Positions 1 through 8,468 of a DNA stretch of 64,000 nucleotides are shown here, in pieces. The stretch covers positions 2,051,001-2,115,000 of the forward strand of contig NZ_JABWRE020000001.1 in NCBI RefSeq assembly GCF_014268815.2, written 5' to 3'. The translations under genes were made by a program, and so were the position numbers. The notes under the pieces were generated by a model. The model worked only from the letters and a program-made list of their open reading frames with translations, made no database searches and was not told the DNA's origin. Source of the DNA: Pseudomonas urmiensis (lineage in GTDB: Bacteria > Pseudomonadota > Gammaproteobacteria > Pseudomonadales > Pseudomonadaceae). Each line of letters opens with the position of its first letter. Position 1 is the first letter of the stretch.

Positions 1-2650
1 CGTTCCATTGATCTTCATCGATGCGCCAGTCGTTACGCCAATCGCCCTGGTCGAGCACCGAGGCGGTGGCGCGCAGCAGCAAGTCGTTGCTCGACTCGGC
101 GTGCCCGCGCAGATCGCCCCAGTTATCGCCGACCTTGCTCGGGCTGAGCAACTGGCCAAGGCTCAAGCCGTTGTAGTGCTGGTCGTCGATCTGGCGCTGG
201 TGATAAAGCTCGGCGTAGAGGTTTAGGTTGGCCTGGCCGAACGGTTTCCAGCGCAGGCCTACGCCAGTGCCCATGCTTTGCGCGTAGTCGGAGCGCCCCG
301 GACCGCCAAACAGCACCCGGCCATACACCGACAGGGTACTGCCATTGCGGCTGGGCTGTTCGCCCAGGGCATGGTCCCACATCGCCAGCTGCACGTTCTG
401 CGAGCGCGCCCGGCGCTCGCTACGGCCGGTGTCGAAGTTGTCGTTGGTCGAGGTACCGGCGGGCGACCAGGTGCTGGCCAGGGTGATGCTGTCGCGCCGC
501 GACAGGGTTTCGTGGGCACGACGCTGGCGGTATTTGCGCGCTTCCAGGCTGCCGTATTCGTCGTCGCCGTCGACCACATGCTGCTCCACATCGATGACGC
601 GGCGCAGTTCGCGGCGGGCCGAGGCACTGTCTTCGACTTCGTCATAGCGCAGCGCCAGGGTTTCGCCGAGGCGGTAGTCCTCGGGAAAATCGCGGGTCGA
701 ACGCTCAAGGTAGGGGATCGCTGCGCGGCGCTGTTGCGGGTCCGCCGAGCTTGCCAAACGCATGCCGTAGTCGGCGCGGTAGCGCGGCTGGTCAGGCGCC
801 AGGCGCACCGCTTCGGCCAGCCAGGCGGTGCTTTGCGCACTGTCACCGGCCGCTTGGGCGGTGCCCGCGGCGGCGTAGTAATGATCGGCTCGTGGGGTGT
901 GCGCCAGCGCCTGGCGTTGCCGGTTGAGCGCTGTGTTGAAATCGCCCTGGCGCTGGGCGATGGCGGCGCCCAAGGCCCAATCATCGGCGCTTTTGTGCGC
1001 TGCCACCTGCCAATAGCGCTGGGCGGCTTGGGCGTCGCCTGCATTCAAGGCGCCTTGTGCGGCGGTCAGGCGGGCGTTGTCGGTCCAGGCTTCGGCGGGC
1101 AGGCTGCGCCAGATTGGCAGGGCTGCTTCGAAGTCACCCGCTGCCTGCAGCGCATAGGCCAGCGGCAGACGGCTGGCAGTGTCGCCCAGGCCTTCTGCGG
1201 CCTGGTAATAAACCACCGCTTCGCCGGGATGCTCGGGCATGGCGCAGCGGCCCAGGGCACGGTATTGGCCGGGTTCGGTTGGTTTACCCGGGATTACCCC
1301 GCGCACCGCATCGCACTGTCCGGCTTCGGCCAGGCGCGCGAGCAGTTGCGCCCGGGTGGCGGCGTCGACCCGGGGGACCAGCGCCAGCATGCGGCGGCTG
1401 TCCAGCGGGCCATCATTGCGTGCGTAAAGGTTGCCCAGGCGCCGCAGCAGGGACGGCGTCAAGCGGCCCTGGCGACGGTCGTAGGCCTGCACGAGCAGGT
1501 GTCGTGCGCGCTCGGCCTGGCCTTGCTCGACTAGCAGGAAACTGGCTTGTTCGAGCGCCGCCAGGTCGCCGCTTTGCCGGTAACGCTGCTCCCACTGCGC
1601 GGCCGTGCGCGGCTGCGGTGGTTGCGGCGGGTCGCCATACAGGCGTTGCTTGAGCACGGCATGGGCGCGTGGGTTGTCGTCGCGGGTACAACCCTTGAGC
1701 TGCTCGCGGGCCAGCGCAGGATCGTGTCGCGACAGCCAGTCGACCGTTTCCAGGCACGGTTTGCCGAGCTGGTTGCTCAGCTGCTGGACCTGCGCCGCGT
1801 TATCGCCCTGGCGCGCCAGTTCCCACAGTTGCTGGCGTTGCTCGGGGTGTTGTAGCTGCTCACTGGGCAGGCTTTGCAGCCAGCGCTCGGCCTGCTGATT
1901 ATGGCCCACGGCGATTGCCCGGTTGGCCATGGCCAGGCGCGTCTGGTTGGCCACCTCGGCCGATGGCGCGCTGGCCAGGAGTTTGTTCAGGCCGTTTTCG
2001 TCGACTTGCTGCACGTAGGCGTTGGCCAGTCGCTGCCAGTTCTCGGCTGACAGCTGGCCCTTGTCGGCCAAGGGTTGCAGTTGCTCGATGGTCTCGCCCC
2101 AATTGCGCAACTGTTCGGCGAAGTTGGCCCGTGTCAGGCGCAAGACCATGCCGTCGCCATGCGCTGGCAGTTGGTTGAGCCACGCCAAGGCTCGCCCGGC
2201 GCCTCCGAACTTGGCCAGGCTCATGCTGTAGGCCTGCCACAGGCGCACACGGGTGTTGCCTTCGCTGCTGGCGATCCAGCCCTCGACCTGGCTGGCCGGT
2301 GGCGGGTCTTGCTCGATCCAGGTCAAGCGCAGTTCGAGCAGGGCGTCGGCGTGCTCGGGGCTGTTCTGCAACTGCTCGGCCATTGCCTGGGCTTCTTTAT
2401 AGCGGCGCTGGTGGGCCAGTGCCGACATCAGCAAGGCACGTGCCTCATCGTTGTTCGGTACCCGGTCGAGCACATGGCGAGTCAGCCGCTCGACCTCGGC
2501 CCAGTTGTCTTTCTGCGCCTCGCGATAGCCACGCTCCATGAAGGGATAGCTAGTGAAACGCTGGAAGTCAGTCATCGGGGCTGCCAAAACCGGCAGGGCG
2601 GTGGAACACAGCAACAAGGTAGTCAACGTCAGGGAAATACCGGGCTTCAT
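1..2650 (-). CDS. nfrA: NfrA-type outer-membrane phage N4 receptor / glycan export protein (partial)
   Basis: The gene starts at ATG 2650 and stays open to the left edge, so the C-terminal end and stop lie outside. The 883 codons present begin with a signal peptide (MKPGISLTLTTLLLC...LAAP, about 24 residues), continue as a long series of TPR-like helical repeats (for example DNWAEVERLTRHVL, NNDEARALLMSALAHQ), and reach a barrel-like tail rich in alternating polar and aromatic residues. This is the layout of NfrA, the outer-membrane protein that phage N4 uses in E. coli and that is thought to export the glycan made by NfrB. The start overlaps the nfrB stop as ATGA, so translation is probably coupled. 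Order wecB-nfrB-nfrA supports the call. Family assignment is confident; the binding of any particular phage is inference. Confidence 0.85.
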   Translation of the reverse strand, partial: MKPGISLTLTTLLLCSTALPVLAAPMTDFQRFTSYPFMERGYREAQKDNWAEVERLTRHVLDRVPNNDEARALLMSALAHQRRYKEAQAMAEQLQNSPEHADALLELRLTWIEQDPPPASQVEGWIASSEGNTRVRLWQAYSMSLAKFGGAGRALAWLNQLPAHGDGMVLRLTRANFAEQLRNWGETIEQLQPLADKGQLSAENWQRLANAYVQQVDENGLNKLLASAPSAEVANQTRLAMANRAIAVGHNQQAERWLQSLPSEQLQHPEQRQQLWELARQGDNAAQVQQLSNQLGKPCLETVDWLSRHDPALAREQLKGCTRDDNPRAHAVLKQRLYGDPPQPPQPRTAAQWEQRYRQSGDLAALEQASFLLVEQGQAERARHLLVQAYDRRQGRLTPSLLRRLGNLYARNDGPLDSRRMLALVPRVDAATRAQLLARLAEAGQCDAVRGVIPGKPTEPGQYRALGRCAMPEHPGEAVVYYQAAEGLGDTASRLPLAYALQAAGDFEAALPIWRSLPAEAWTDNARLTAAQGALNAGDAQAAQRYWQVAAHKSADDWALGAAIAQRQGDFNTALNRQRQALAHTPRADHYYAAAGTAQAAGDSAQSTAWLAEAVRLAPDQPRYRADYGMRLASSADPQQRRAAIPYLERSTRDFPEDYRLGETLALRYDEVEDSASARRELRRVIDVEQHVVDGDDEYGSLEARKYRQRRAHETLSRRDSITLASTWSPAGTSTNDNFDTGRSERRARSQNVQLAMWDHALGEQPSRNGSTLSVYGRVLFGGPGRSDYAQSMGTGVGLRWKPFGQANLNLYAELYHQRQIDDQHYNGLSLGQLLSPSKVGDNWGDLRGHAESSNDLLLRATASVLDQGDWRNDWRIDEDQWN

Positions 2651-4819
2651 GCCACCTCCCGCGTCAGGTCATAGGCAGCCTGCTGTTCGCTGGCTTGTTC
2701 GGCGAGGGCTTGTTGCAGCACCTGCTCGGTGATGATGCCGCGGGCGATCAGGTGCTCGCCCAGGCTCATGGTGTCGGGGTCGAAATCGATCAGCGCCTGA
2801 TTGAACAAGGTCGCCGGGACCATACCGCGCACTTGCAGGAGTGCACCGAGCATGACCTGGTGGGTGCTGACCTTCTCGATCAGCTCGGCGTCATCCTGAT
2901 GACGCTCCAGCACGGCCAGCATCTGTTGGGTCTCGGGTTTTTGCCAGGGGCTGGGATAGTGATAACGCAGGCCCAGCGTCACCCGCCCCTGGGGCGCCAA
3001 GCGGCTGCGCACCGGGCGCTTGAGCTGGCGGCTGATGACCCCCAGCGACACCTGGCTGACCGGGCTTTCACTGGCCAGCACCAGCGTGTCGCCATCTTCC
3101 GCCACAGGCAGCACGCCATAGTGAACGGCCAGGCGGCGCGGGAGTTTGCCGATCAGCGCTGGGGGGATCTTGAACGGATTGAGTGGTGCCCAGGGCAGCT
3201 CCAGCTGTTCAGCCAGGGTTTCGACCAGTTGCTCGCTGGTCAGCCATCCACGCAACAGCAGTTCGCGTCCCAACCGGCGGCGTACTGGGCTGGTGATGGC
3301 TTGCTCAAGTTGCGCTTCGCTGATGTAGCCTTTTTCAACCAGACGATGGCCCAGGGGCGTGCGAGCTGGTGAGGCGAGGGCCGGGAATTCGTGGGTGGTT
3401 GTCCCAGGCCACTCGCCGTGAATCACCCATTTCCATCACTTGGCGCAGGGCACGCAGGTTGGCGAAGAAATTGACGAAGTTGCTCCACATCATCCGCGGC
3501 GCCGACAGCAGCCCTTCGCCAATACCGTAGTAGCGAGTGACGAACCAACCACGCTGGAACAGCCGATTGATCAGCAACAAGCCGTTGAGCCAGAGCAGGG
3601 TGGAGAGCAGCCAACTGTCACCCAGGATCGACATGAAGCGCCAGGATTCAGGGGCGATCACCGTCACCAGCCACATCGCCAACAGGACCAGGAACAACAG
3701 GTTGACCAAAAAGCTCAGCAGGTAGGCGAACAGCCCGCGCCGGTCACGCCAAAGGAAGTAATTGAGCGCGCCCTTGCGGCTCCAGCCCAGGTTGCTGGTG
3801 CCTTGGAACACGATGCCGACGATCCAGCGCGACTTTTGCCGAATGGCGTGCTGCCAGTCGCGCGGGAAGTGTTCGCGCACGCAGATCACCTGGGAGAAGG
3901 CCCGGCTCATGCCGAACCGCCAGTCCTGCTTGAGCGTCAGCGCCGGGTCGGTGATGGAATAACGGGCGAAGATGCACTTCATGCCTTTTTGTTTCAGGCG
4001 AAAACCGATGTCGTAGTCCTCGGTCAGACTCTGCACATCGAACGCGATGCCGTCACCGTCCTCGAGCAGCGCGCTGATCGCCCGCCGGCTGAAGCAGGTG
4101 CCGACCCCGGCACTGGGCACTTGCCCGGTCAACGCTTCGCGGACGATGACATCCTTGCCGTGGTTTTCGGCGAACTCATCCACGTAGTGCCCAGCGGTGA
4201 AGCCTTTCCATTCTGGCGCGTAGGGATACACCGGGATCTGGATCATGTCCTTGTTGGGCAGCAGGTAGTTGAACAGGCGCAGTTCCATTGGCGAGATGAC
4301 GTCTTCGGCGTCATGCAGGATGAACCCGGCGAACTCGATGCGTGCGTCCTGCTGGAACCGCAGGATGGCGTCGATGATGTTGTTCAGGCAGTCGGCCTTG
4401 CTGGTCGGGCCTGGCCGGGCGCAGACCACTTTGTGCACGTTGGGGTAGTGCAGGCACACCGCATCGACATCGGCTTGGGTCTGCGGATCGTTGGGGTAGG
4501 TGCCGACGAAGATCTGGTAGTTCTCGTAGTCGATGGTCGAAGCGGCCAGGCGCGCCATCTCGCCGACCACGCCCACCTCGTTCCAGGCTGGCACCATGAT
4601 CGCCAGGGGTTTTTCCGGCACTTCGAACAGGCGTTTCTCATCGGCCGGTTCGTATTTGTCATAGATCCGGAAGCGCCGCACCAGCTTGCGGCCCCAGTAG
4701 CACAGGTCGATGAACAGGTCATCCAGGCCGAGCAGGAACATCAGGCTGGCGAGGATGATGGCGAGAATCTTCAGGCCGAACAGTACATAGGTCAGAAAAT
4801 CGATAAAGGCCAGGCTCAT
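2647..4819 (-). pseudogene. nfrB: nfrB, c-di-GMP-responsive glycosyltransferase, split by a -1 frameshift
   Basis: Two overlapping frames make up one NfrB. The first (4819 to 3335) has N-terminal membrane segments, a GT2 core with DAED at residues 170-173, TED at 266-268 and QKSRW at 328-332, then further membrane segments. The second (codons usable from about 3426 to the stop at 2647) carries four copies of an LGxxLxxxGxxxxxxLxxxL repeat, best copy RLGRELLLRGWLTSEQL, the MshEN type known to bind c-di-GMP. In the first frame the reading RRVAWD is followed by NHPRIPG; one extra base near 3397-3400 would restore RRVAWD-x-TTHEFPALA, the natural join. Intact NfrB proteins are about 700-750 residues, matching the repaired length. 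In E. coli NfrB polymerises ManNAc using UDP-ManNAc from WecB. Start overlaps the wecB stop as ATGA. The break could be a real mutation or a sequencing error. Confidence 0.85.
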
Positions 4820-5970
4820 GCGTCGTCTCGTCCGTTTTCGCGCTCCTCGAACCAGCGTTGCAGGCGTTCGGCAATGCGCTCGCTGGCATGGCCGTCGCCG
4901 AACGGGGTGTACACCCGAGCCATTTGCCGATACGCCTCGGGGTCATCGAGCAGTTGGCTGGTTTCCCTGACGATGCGTTCGGTGAGGGTGCCGACCAGCT
5001 TGACCGTACCGCCTTCGAGCACTGACGGACGTTCAGTGACCTTGCGCAGGACCAACACCGGCTTGCCCAGCGCCGGCGCTTCTTCCTGGACCCCGCCAGA
5101 GTCGGTGAGGATCACCTGGGCGCGGTCCATCAGCCAGACGAAGTGCTGATAATCCTGGGGGGCGACCAAATGGATGTTGTCGCGGCCCGAGAGCACGCCG
5201 TAGACAGCTTTTTGCACCTGGGGGTTGAGGTGCACCGGGTAGACGAACTGCACGTCTGGGTAGCGCAAGGCCAACTCGGCCAGCGCCAGGCAGATGCGCT
5301 CGAAACCGGCGCCGAAGTTTTCCCGACGATGGCCGGTGATCAGCACCATACGCTGATCAGCGCCCAGCACTGCCAGCGGCGAATCGGCTGCCGGATGCCA
5401 GCCGCTGGTGTTCAGATGCGCGCGCATCCACAGCAGCGCGTCGATCACGGTATTGCCGGTCACTTCGATGTGTTCGGCGGGCACATGTTCGCCCAACAGG
5501 TTGTCGCGGGACTTGGTGGTAGGGGTGAAATGCAGATCGGCGAGCACCCCGGTCAGGCGCCGGTTGGCCTCTTCCGGCCAGGGTTGCTGCAGGTTACCGG
5601 TGCGCAGCCCGGCTTCGACATGGCCGATGGGGATGCGCCGGTGAAAGGCGGCGAGGGCGGCGATGAAACTGGTGGTGGTATCGCCGTGGACCAGCACGAT
5701 GTCCGGGTTTACCTGTGCGTAGGCCTGGTCGATCTTGTCCAGCAGGTCGCGGGCCAGGCCATTGAGGGTCTGGTTCTTGGTCATCACCTGCAGGTCCTGA
5801 TCGACCGACAGGCCGAAGGCAGTCAGCACTTGTTCGAGCATTTCCCGGTGCTGGCCGGTGGAGCAGATATGCAGGTCGAGCTCGGGCCATTCGCGCAGCA
5901 CGCGCGCTAGCGGAGCCATTTTGATCGCTTCTGGGCGGGTACCGAAAACCATCATGACGGTATGGGGCAT
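4816..5970 (-). CDS. wecB: UDP-N-acetylglucosamine 2-epimerase (non-hydrolysing)
   Basis: This 384-residue cytoplasmic enzyme interconverts UDP-GlcNAc and UDP-ManNAc. Family signatures are clear: VFGTRPEAIKM at the N terminus, HGDTTTSF, HVEAGLRTG, TGHRRENFG and DSGGVQEEAP, all in the usual order and spacing. The open frame extends upstream to 6138, but the start at ATG 5970 is preferred because it is preceded by GAGGAG about 8 bases away and matches the family's first residues; the upstream stretch has no family similarity. It is the first gene of wecB-nfrB-nfrA and overlaps nfrB by ATGA, so the most likely job here is supplying UDP-ManNAc to NfrB rather than enterobacterial common antigen synthesis, which has no genes in view. 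Confidence 0.95.
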   Translation of the reverse strand: MPHTVMMVFGTRPEAIKMAPLARVLREWPELDLHICSTGQHREMLEQVLTAFGLSVDQDLQVMTKNQTLNGLARDLLDKIDQAYAQVNPDIVLVHGDTTTSFIAALAAFHRRIPIGHVEAGLRTGNLQQPWPEEANRRLTGVLADLHFTPTTKSRDNLLGEHVPAEHIEVTGNTVIDALLWMRAHLNTSGWHPAADSPLAVLGADQRMVLITGHRRENFGAGFERICLALAELALRYPDVQFVYPVHLNPQVQKAVYGVLSGRDNIHLVAPQDYQHFVWLMDRAQVILTDSGGVQEEAPALGKPVLVLRKVTERPSVLEGGTVKLVGTLTERIVRETSQLLDDPEAYRQMARVYTPFGDGHASERIAERLQRWFEERENGRDDA

Positions 5971-6157
5971 CGTCTCGCTCCTCGTCCGATTCCGTGTCCG
6001 AAGTTGTACGAATGCGTCGCGCTTGTAGGAGTTAGATACAAGCAGGCGAACCAGGGGTTGTCCAATTGCGTGCGCAGCGGCCAGCGGATGCTGCAAAGGT
6101 TGAAGATCCGCCCAGAGCGGCGTACCGTTTCTGTCCATTTCTCATCAGGAGGCCCCC

Positions 6158-6589
6158 ATGCAAGGCAAGGCCCGCAAGATCGTCCAGGCCATCTGCTATG
6201 AAGTCATCGCCGTGGCCTGCGTAGCGCCGGCGCTGTCGTTGATGTTCGACGCAGGCATGGCCCATTCGACGGTGCTGTCGGTGCTGATGTCGGGCATCGC
6301 CATGAGTTGGAACATGGGCTACAACTGGGCCTTCGAGCGCTGGGAGGCGCGTCAGCAGCAGCGTACCCGTACCCTGTTGCGCCGGGTGCTGCATGCGTTG
6401 GGCTTCGAGGGTGGGCTGGTGTTGATCCTGCTGCCGCTGGTGGCGTTCTGGCTCGACATCAGCCTGTGGCAGGCATTGCTGACCAACCTGGCCTTGTTCG
6501 TGTTCTTCTTCGTCTATGCCTTCGTGTTCCAATGGGGCTTTGACAAGGTGTTCGATGTGCCGCTCTCGGCCCAGCACGTCAAATGTTGA
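6158..6589 (+). CDS. PACE-family multidrug/biocide efflux transporter
   Basis: A 143-residue inner-membrane protein with four predicted helices arranged as two copies of the bacterial transmembrane pair (BTP) domain. The paired motifs are visible: RKIVQAICYEVIAV with WNMGYNWAFERWE in the first half, and RRVLHALGFEGGLV with FVYAFVFQWGFDKVFD in the second. These match AceI-type PACE exporters, which expel chlorhexidine, acriflavine and short-chain diamines using the proton gradient. A strong ribosome site (AGGAGG) lies 6 bases upstream of ATG 6158. It is divergent from wecB and followed closely by the ilvA leader region. The family is confident; the substrate is unknown. Confidence 0.9.
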   Translation: MQGKARKIVQAICYEVIAVACVAPALSLMFDAGMAHSTVLSVLMSGIAMSWNMGYNWAFERWEARQQQRTRTLLRRVLHALGFEGGLVLILLPLVAFWLDISLWQALLTNLALFVFFFVYAFVFQWGFDKVFDVPLSAQHVKC

Positions 6590-6615
6590 CTTGCCGTACC
6601 CAGGCAGGCTAACGT
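6586..6615 (+). promoter_or_regulatory. Candidate promoter of the ilvA leader transcript
   Basis: TTGACT at 6586-6591 overlaps the stop codon of the PACE gene and a weaker TAACGT lies at 6610-6615, 18 bases downstream. The next ATG, of the Ile-rich leader peptide, is only 8 bases past the -10-like box and has no visible Shine-Dalgarno sequence, so the leader message may be nearly leaderless. The -35 is good and the -10 is poor, so the call rests partly on its position in front of the attenuator. Confidence 0.45.
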
Positions 6616-6623
6616 CAGCGCCC

Positions 6624-6692
6624 ATGAATACCTTCCCGCAACGTCGCGCCCTGAGCATTATTATTACCGCCATTATCGGATTGGCGGGCTAG
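6624..6692 (+). CDS. Isoleucine-rich leader peptide of ilvA
   Basis: A 22-codon open frame from ATG 6624 to TAG 6690-6692. Five of its codons are isoleucine, in the run SIIITAIIG (codons 6657-6677), with threonine and leucine nearby, and it ends just before an intrinsic terminator placed ahead of a threonine dehydratase gene. This is the arrangement of classic amino-acid attenuators such as those of thr and ilv operons. The sequence GGCGGG at 6683-6688, inside the last codons, is identical to the 3' arm of the terminator at 6721-6726 and could pair with its 5' arm CCCGCC at 6710-6715 as an antiterminator. A ribosome held at the Ile codons would leave that segment free; one reaching the stop codon would cover it. 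The reading frame and structures are seen; the mechanism is inferred. Confidence 0.8.
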   Translation: MNTFPQRRALSIIITAIIGLAG

Positions 6693-6709
6693 CGCGTACG
6701 TGCACCGAA

Positions 6710-6732
6710 CCCGCCCTGGAGGCGGGTTTTTT
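6710..6732 (+). terminator. Intrinsic terminator (attenuator) before ilvA
   Basis: CCCGCC at 6710-6715 pairs with GGCGGG at 6721-6726 over a 5-base loop, followed directly by six T residues. It lies between the leader peptide stop (6692) and the ilvA ribosome site (AGGAG, 6766-6770). The competing pairing with 6683-6688 is described under the leader peptide. Confidence 0.85.
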
Positions 6733-6776
6733 CTCTCTGACTCCTGGGCAAATCAAAAAAAAGCCAGGAGTCATCG

Positions 6777-8339
6777 ATGACCAGCCTCAGTGTCAGCCCG
6801 CGTACCGCCACCACGCCGCAACAATTGCTTTCGGAGCAGGTGCGGCGGATTCTTGCCGCCCCCGTGTACGACCTGGCCATCGAGACCCCACTGCAAGTCG
6901 CCCCCGCCTTGTCGGCAAGCTTGGCTAACCAGGTGCTGCTCAAGCGTGAAGACCTGCAGCCAACCTTCTCGTTCAAGATCCGCGGTGCCTACACCCGGCT
7001 ATCACGGCTGACCACTGCCCAGCGCGAGCGCGGGGTGATCACCGCCTCGGCGGGCAACCACGCCCAGGGGGTCGCCCTGGCTGCGGCGCACCTGGGGATG
7101 CGTGCGACCATCGTCATGCCCACCACCACGCCGACGCTGAAGATCGAAGGCGTGCGTTCTCGCGGTGGCAATGTGGTGCTGCATGGCGAAAGCTTTCCCC
7201 ATGCGCTGGCCCACGCCCTGCGCCTGGCCGACGAGCACGGCGCGACGTTCGTGCCGCCGTTCGACGATCCAGACGTGATCGCAGGCCAAGGCACCGTGGC
7301 CATGGAGATTCTTCGCCAGCAGCCTGGGGCGCTGGATGCGATCTTCGTGCCGGTGGGTGGCGGCGGCCTGATCGCCGGGATTGCCGCCTACGTCAAATAC
7401 CTGCGGCCCGAGGTCAAGGTGATCGGCGTCGAGCCGCAGGACTCCAACTGCCTGCAAGCGGCCATGGCTGCCGGTGAGCGGGTGATCCTGGCGCAGGTCG
7501 GCACGTTCGCCGATGGCGTTGCGGTGGCGCAGATCGGCGCCCATTGCTTCGAATTGTGCCGACATTTCGTCGATGAAGTGATCACCGTCAGCAGCGATGA
7601 GCTCTGCGCGGCGATCAAGGACATCTACGACGACACCCGCTCTATCACCGAGCCCTCTGGCGCGTTGGCGGTGGCCGGGATCAAGAAGTACGTGGCCCGT
7701 GACGGCGTGCAGGGGCAGACCCTGGTGGCGATTGACTCGGGCGCCAACGTCAATTTTGACCGCCTGCGTCATGTCGCCGAGCGGGCCGAGCTGGGTGAGC
7801 AGCGCGAGGCGATCATCGCCGTGACCATCCCGGAGCAGCCAGGCAGTTTCCGCGCATTCTGCCAGGCCCTGGGCAAGCGCCAGATCACCGAGTTCAACTA
7901 CCGCTATTACCCAGGAAAAGAAGCGCGGCTGTTCGTCGGGGTGCAAACGCATCCGCTGAACGACCCGCGTGAACAGCTGCTGGCCAGCCTGCGTGAGCAG
8001 GGCTACAGCGTGCTCGACCTGACCGACAACGAATTGGCCAAGCTGCATGTGCGTCATACCGTCGGTGGGCATGCCGCGCCTGGGGCGGATGAGCGGGTGT
8101 TGCGCTTTGAGTTCCCGGAGCGGCCGGGGGCGTTGTTGGGCTTTTTGGAGCGCTTGGGCAAGCGTTGGAACATCAGCCTGTTCCATTACCGCAACCATGG
8201 TGCGGCCGAGGCCCGGGTGTTTGCCGCGCTGGAAGTGCCTGGGGATGAACTGGCGGGCCTGCCGGTGGCGTTGGATGAAATGGGCTATCGCTATTGGGAT
8301 GAGACGGATAACCCGGCGTATCAGCTGTTTTTGGGCTAG
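6777..8339 (+). CDS. ilvA: Threonine ammonia-lyase, biosynthetic (IlvA)
   Basis: A 520-residue PLP enzyme converting L-threonine to 2-oxobutanoate and ammonia, the first step of isoleucine synthesis. The catalytic domain shows the PLP lysine in SFKIRGAY (Lys67), SAGNHAQG, the phosphate-binding loop VGGGGLIAG and the DSGANV stretch. The C-terminal third (about 340-520) holds two ACT-like regulatory domains (IPEQPGSFRAFCQALG and FPERPGALLGFLERLG), the mark of the isoleucine-inhibited biosynthetic form rather than the catabolic one. ATG 6777 has AGGAG at 6766-6770. Expression is probably set by the upstream Ile-rich attenuator, so both transcription and enzyme activity would answer to isoleucine. 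Pseudomonads commonly have more than one threonine dehydratase gene; which copy this is cannot be told from the window. Confidence 0.95.
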   Translation: MTSLSVSPRTATTPQQLLSEQVRRILAAPVYDLAIETPLQVAPALSASLANQVLLKREDLQPTFSFKIRGAYTRLSRLTTAQRERGVITASAGNHAQGVALAAAHLGMRATIVMPTTTPTLKIEGVRSRGGNVVLHGESFPHALAHALRLADEHGATFVPPFDDPDVIAGQGTVAMEILRQQPGALDAIFVPVGGGGLIAGIAAYVKYLRPEVKVIGVEPQDSNCLQAAMAAGERVILAQVGTFADGVAVAQIGAHCFELCRHFVDEVITVSSDELCAAIKDIYDDTRSITEPSGALAVAGIKKYVARDGVQGQTLVAIDSGANVNFDRLRHVAERAELGEQREAIIAVTIPEQPGSFRAFCQALGKRQITEFNYRYYPGKEARLFVGVQTHPLNDPREQLLASLREQGYSVLDLTDNELAKLHVRHTVGGHAAPGADERVLRFEFPERPGALLGFLERLGKRWNISLFHYRNHGAAEARVFAALEVPGDELAGLPVALDEMGYRYWDETDNPAYQLFLG

Positions 8340-8345
8340 AAGTAC

Positions 8346-8380
8346 CGCGCCCATCGCTGGGCAAGTCGGCGATGGGCGCG
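8346..8380 (+). terminator. Stem-loop after ilvA
   Basis: A perfect 12-base stem, CGCGCCCATCGC at 8346-8357 with its complement at 8369-8380, around an 11-base loop, begins 6 bases after the ilvA stop. No T run follows, so it may be a Rho-assisted end or a message-stabilising hairpin rather than a full intrinsic terminator. Confidence 0.55.
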
Positions 8381-8468
8381 TCACTCACAACACATTGCCC
8401 TGGATCAACACCCTTCGCGCCATTCAGGTCGATCCTCAAGCCAGACCCAGTTTGCCGAGGAACCGCCC

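Noticed and set aside
259..1534. Long open frames on the plus strand opposite nfrA
   Set aside because: They are frame shadows in GC-rich coding DNA; the minus frame has signal peptide, TPR pattern and barrel tail.
3440..5149. A 569-codon plus-strand frame opposite nfrB and wecB
   Set aside because: Low-complexity, Gln/His/Asp-rich translation with no domain, opposite two well-recognised genes.
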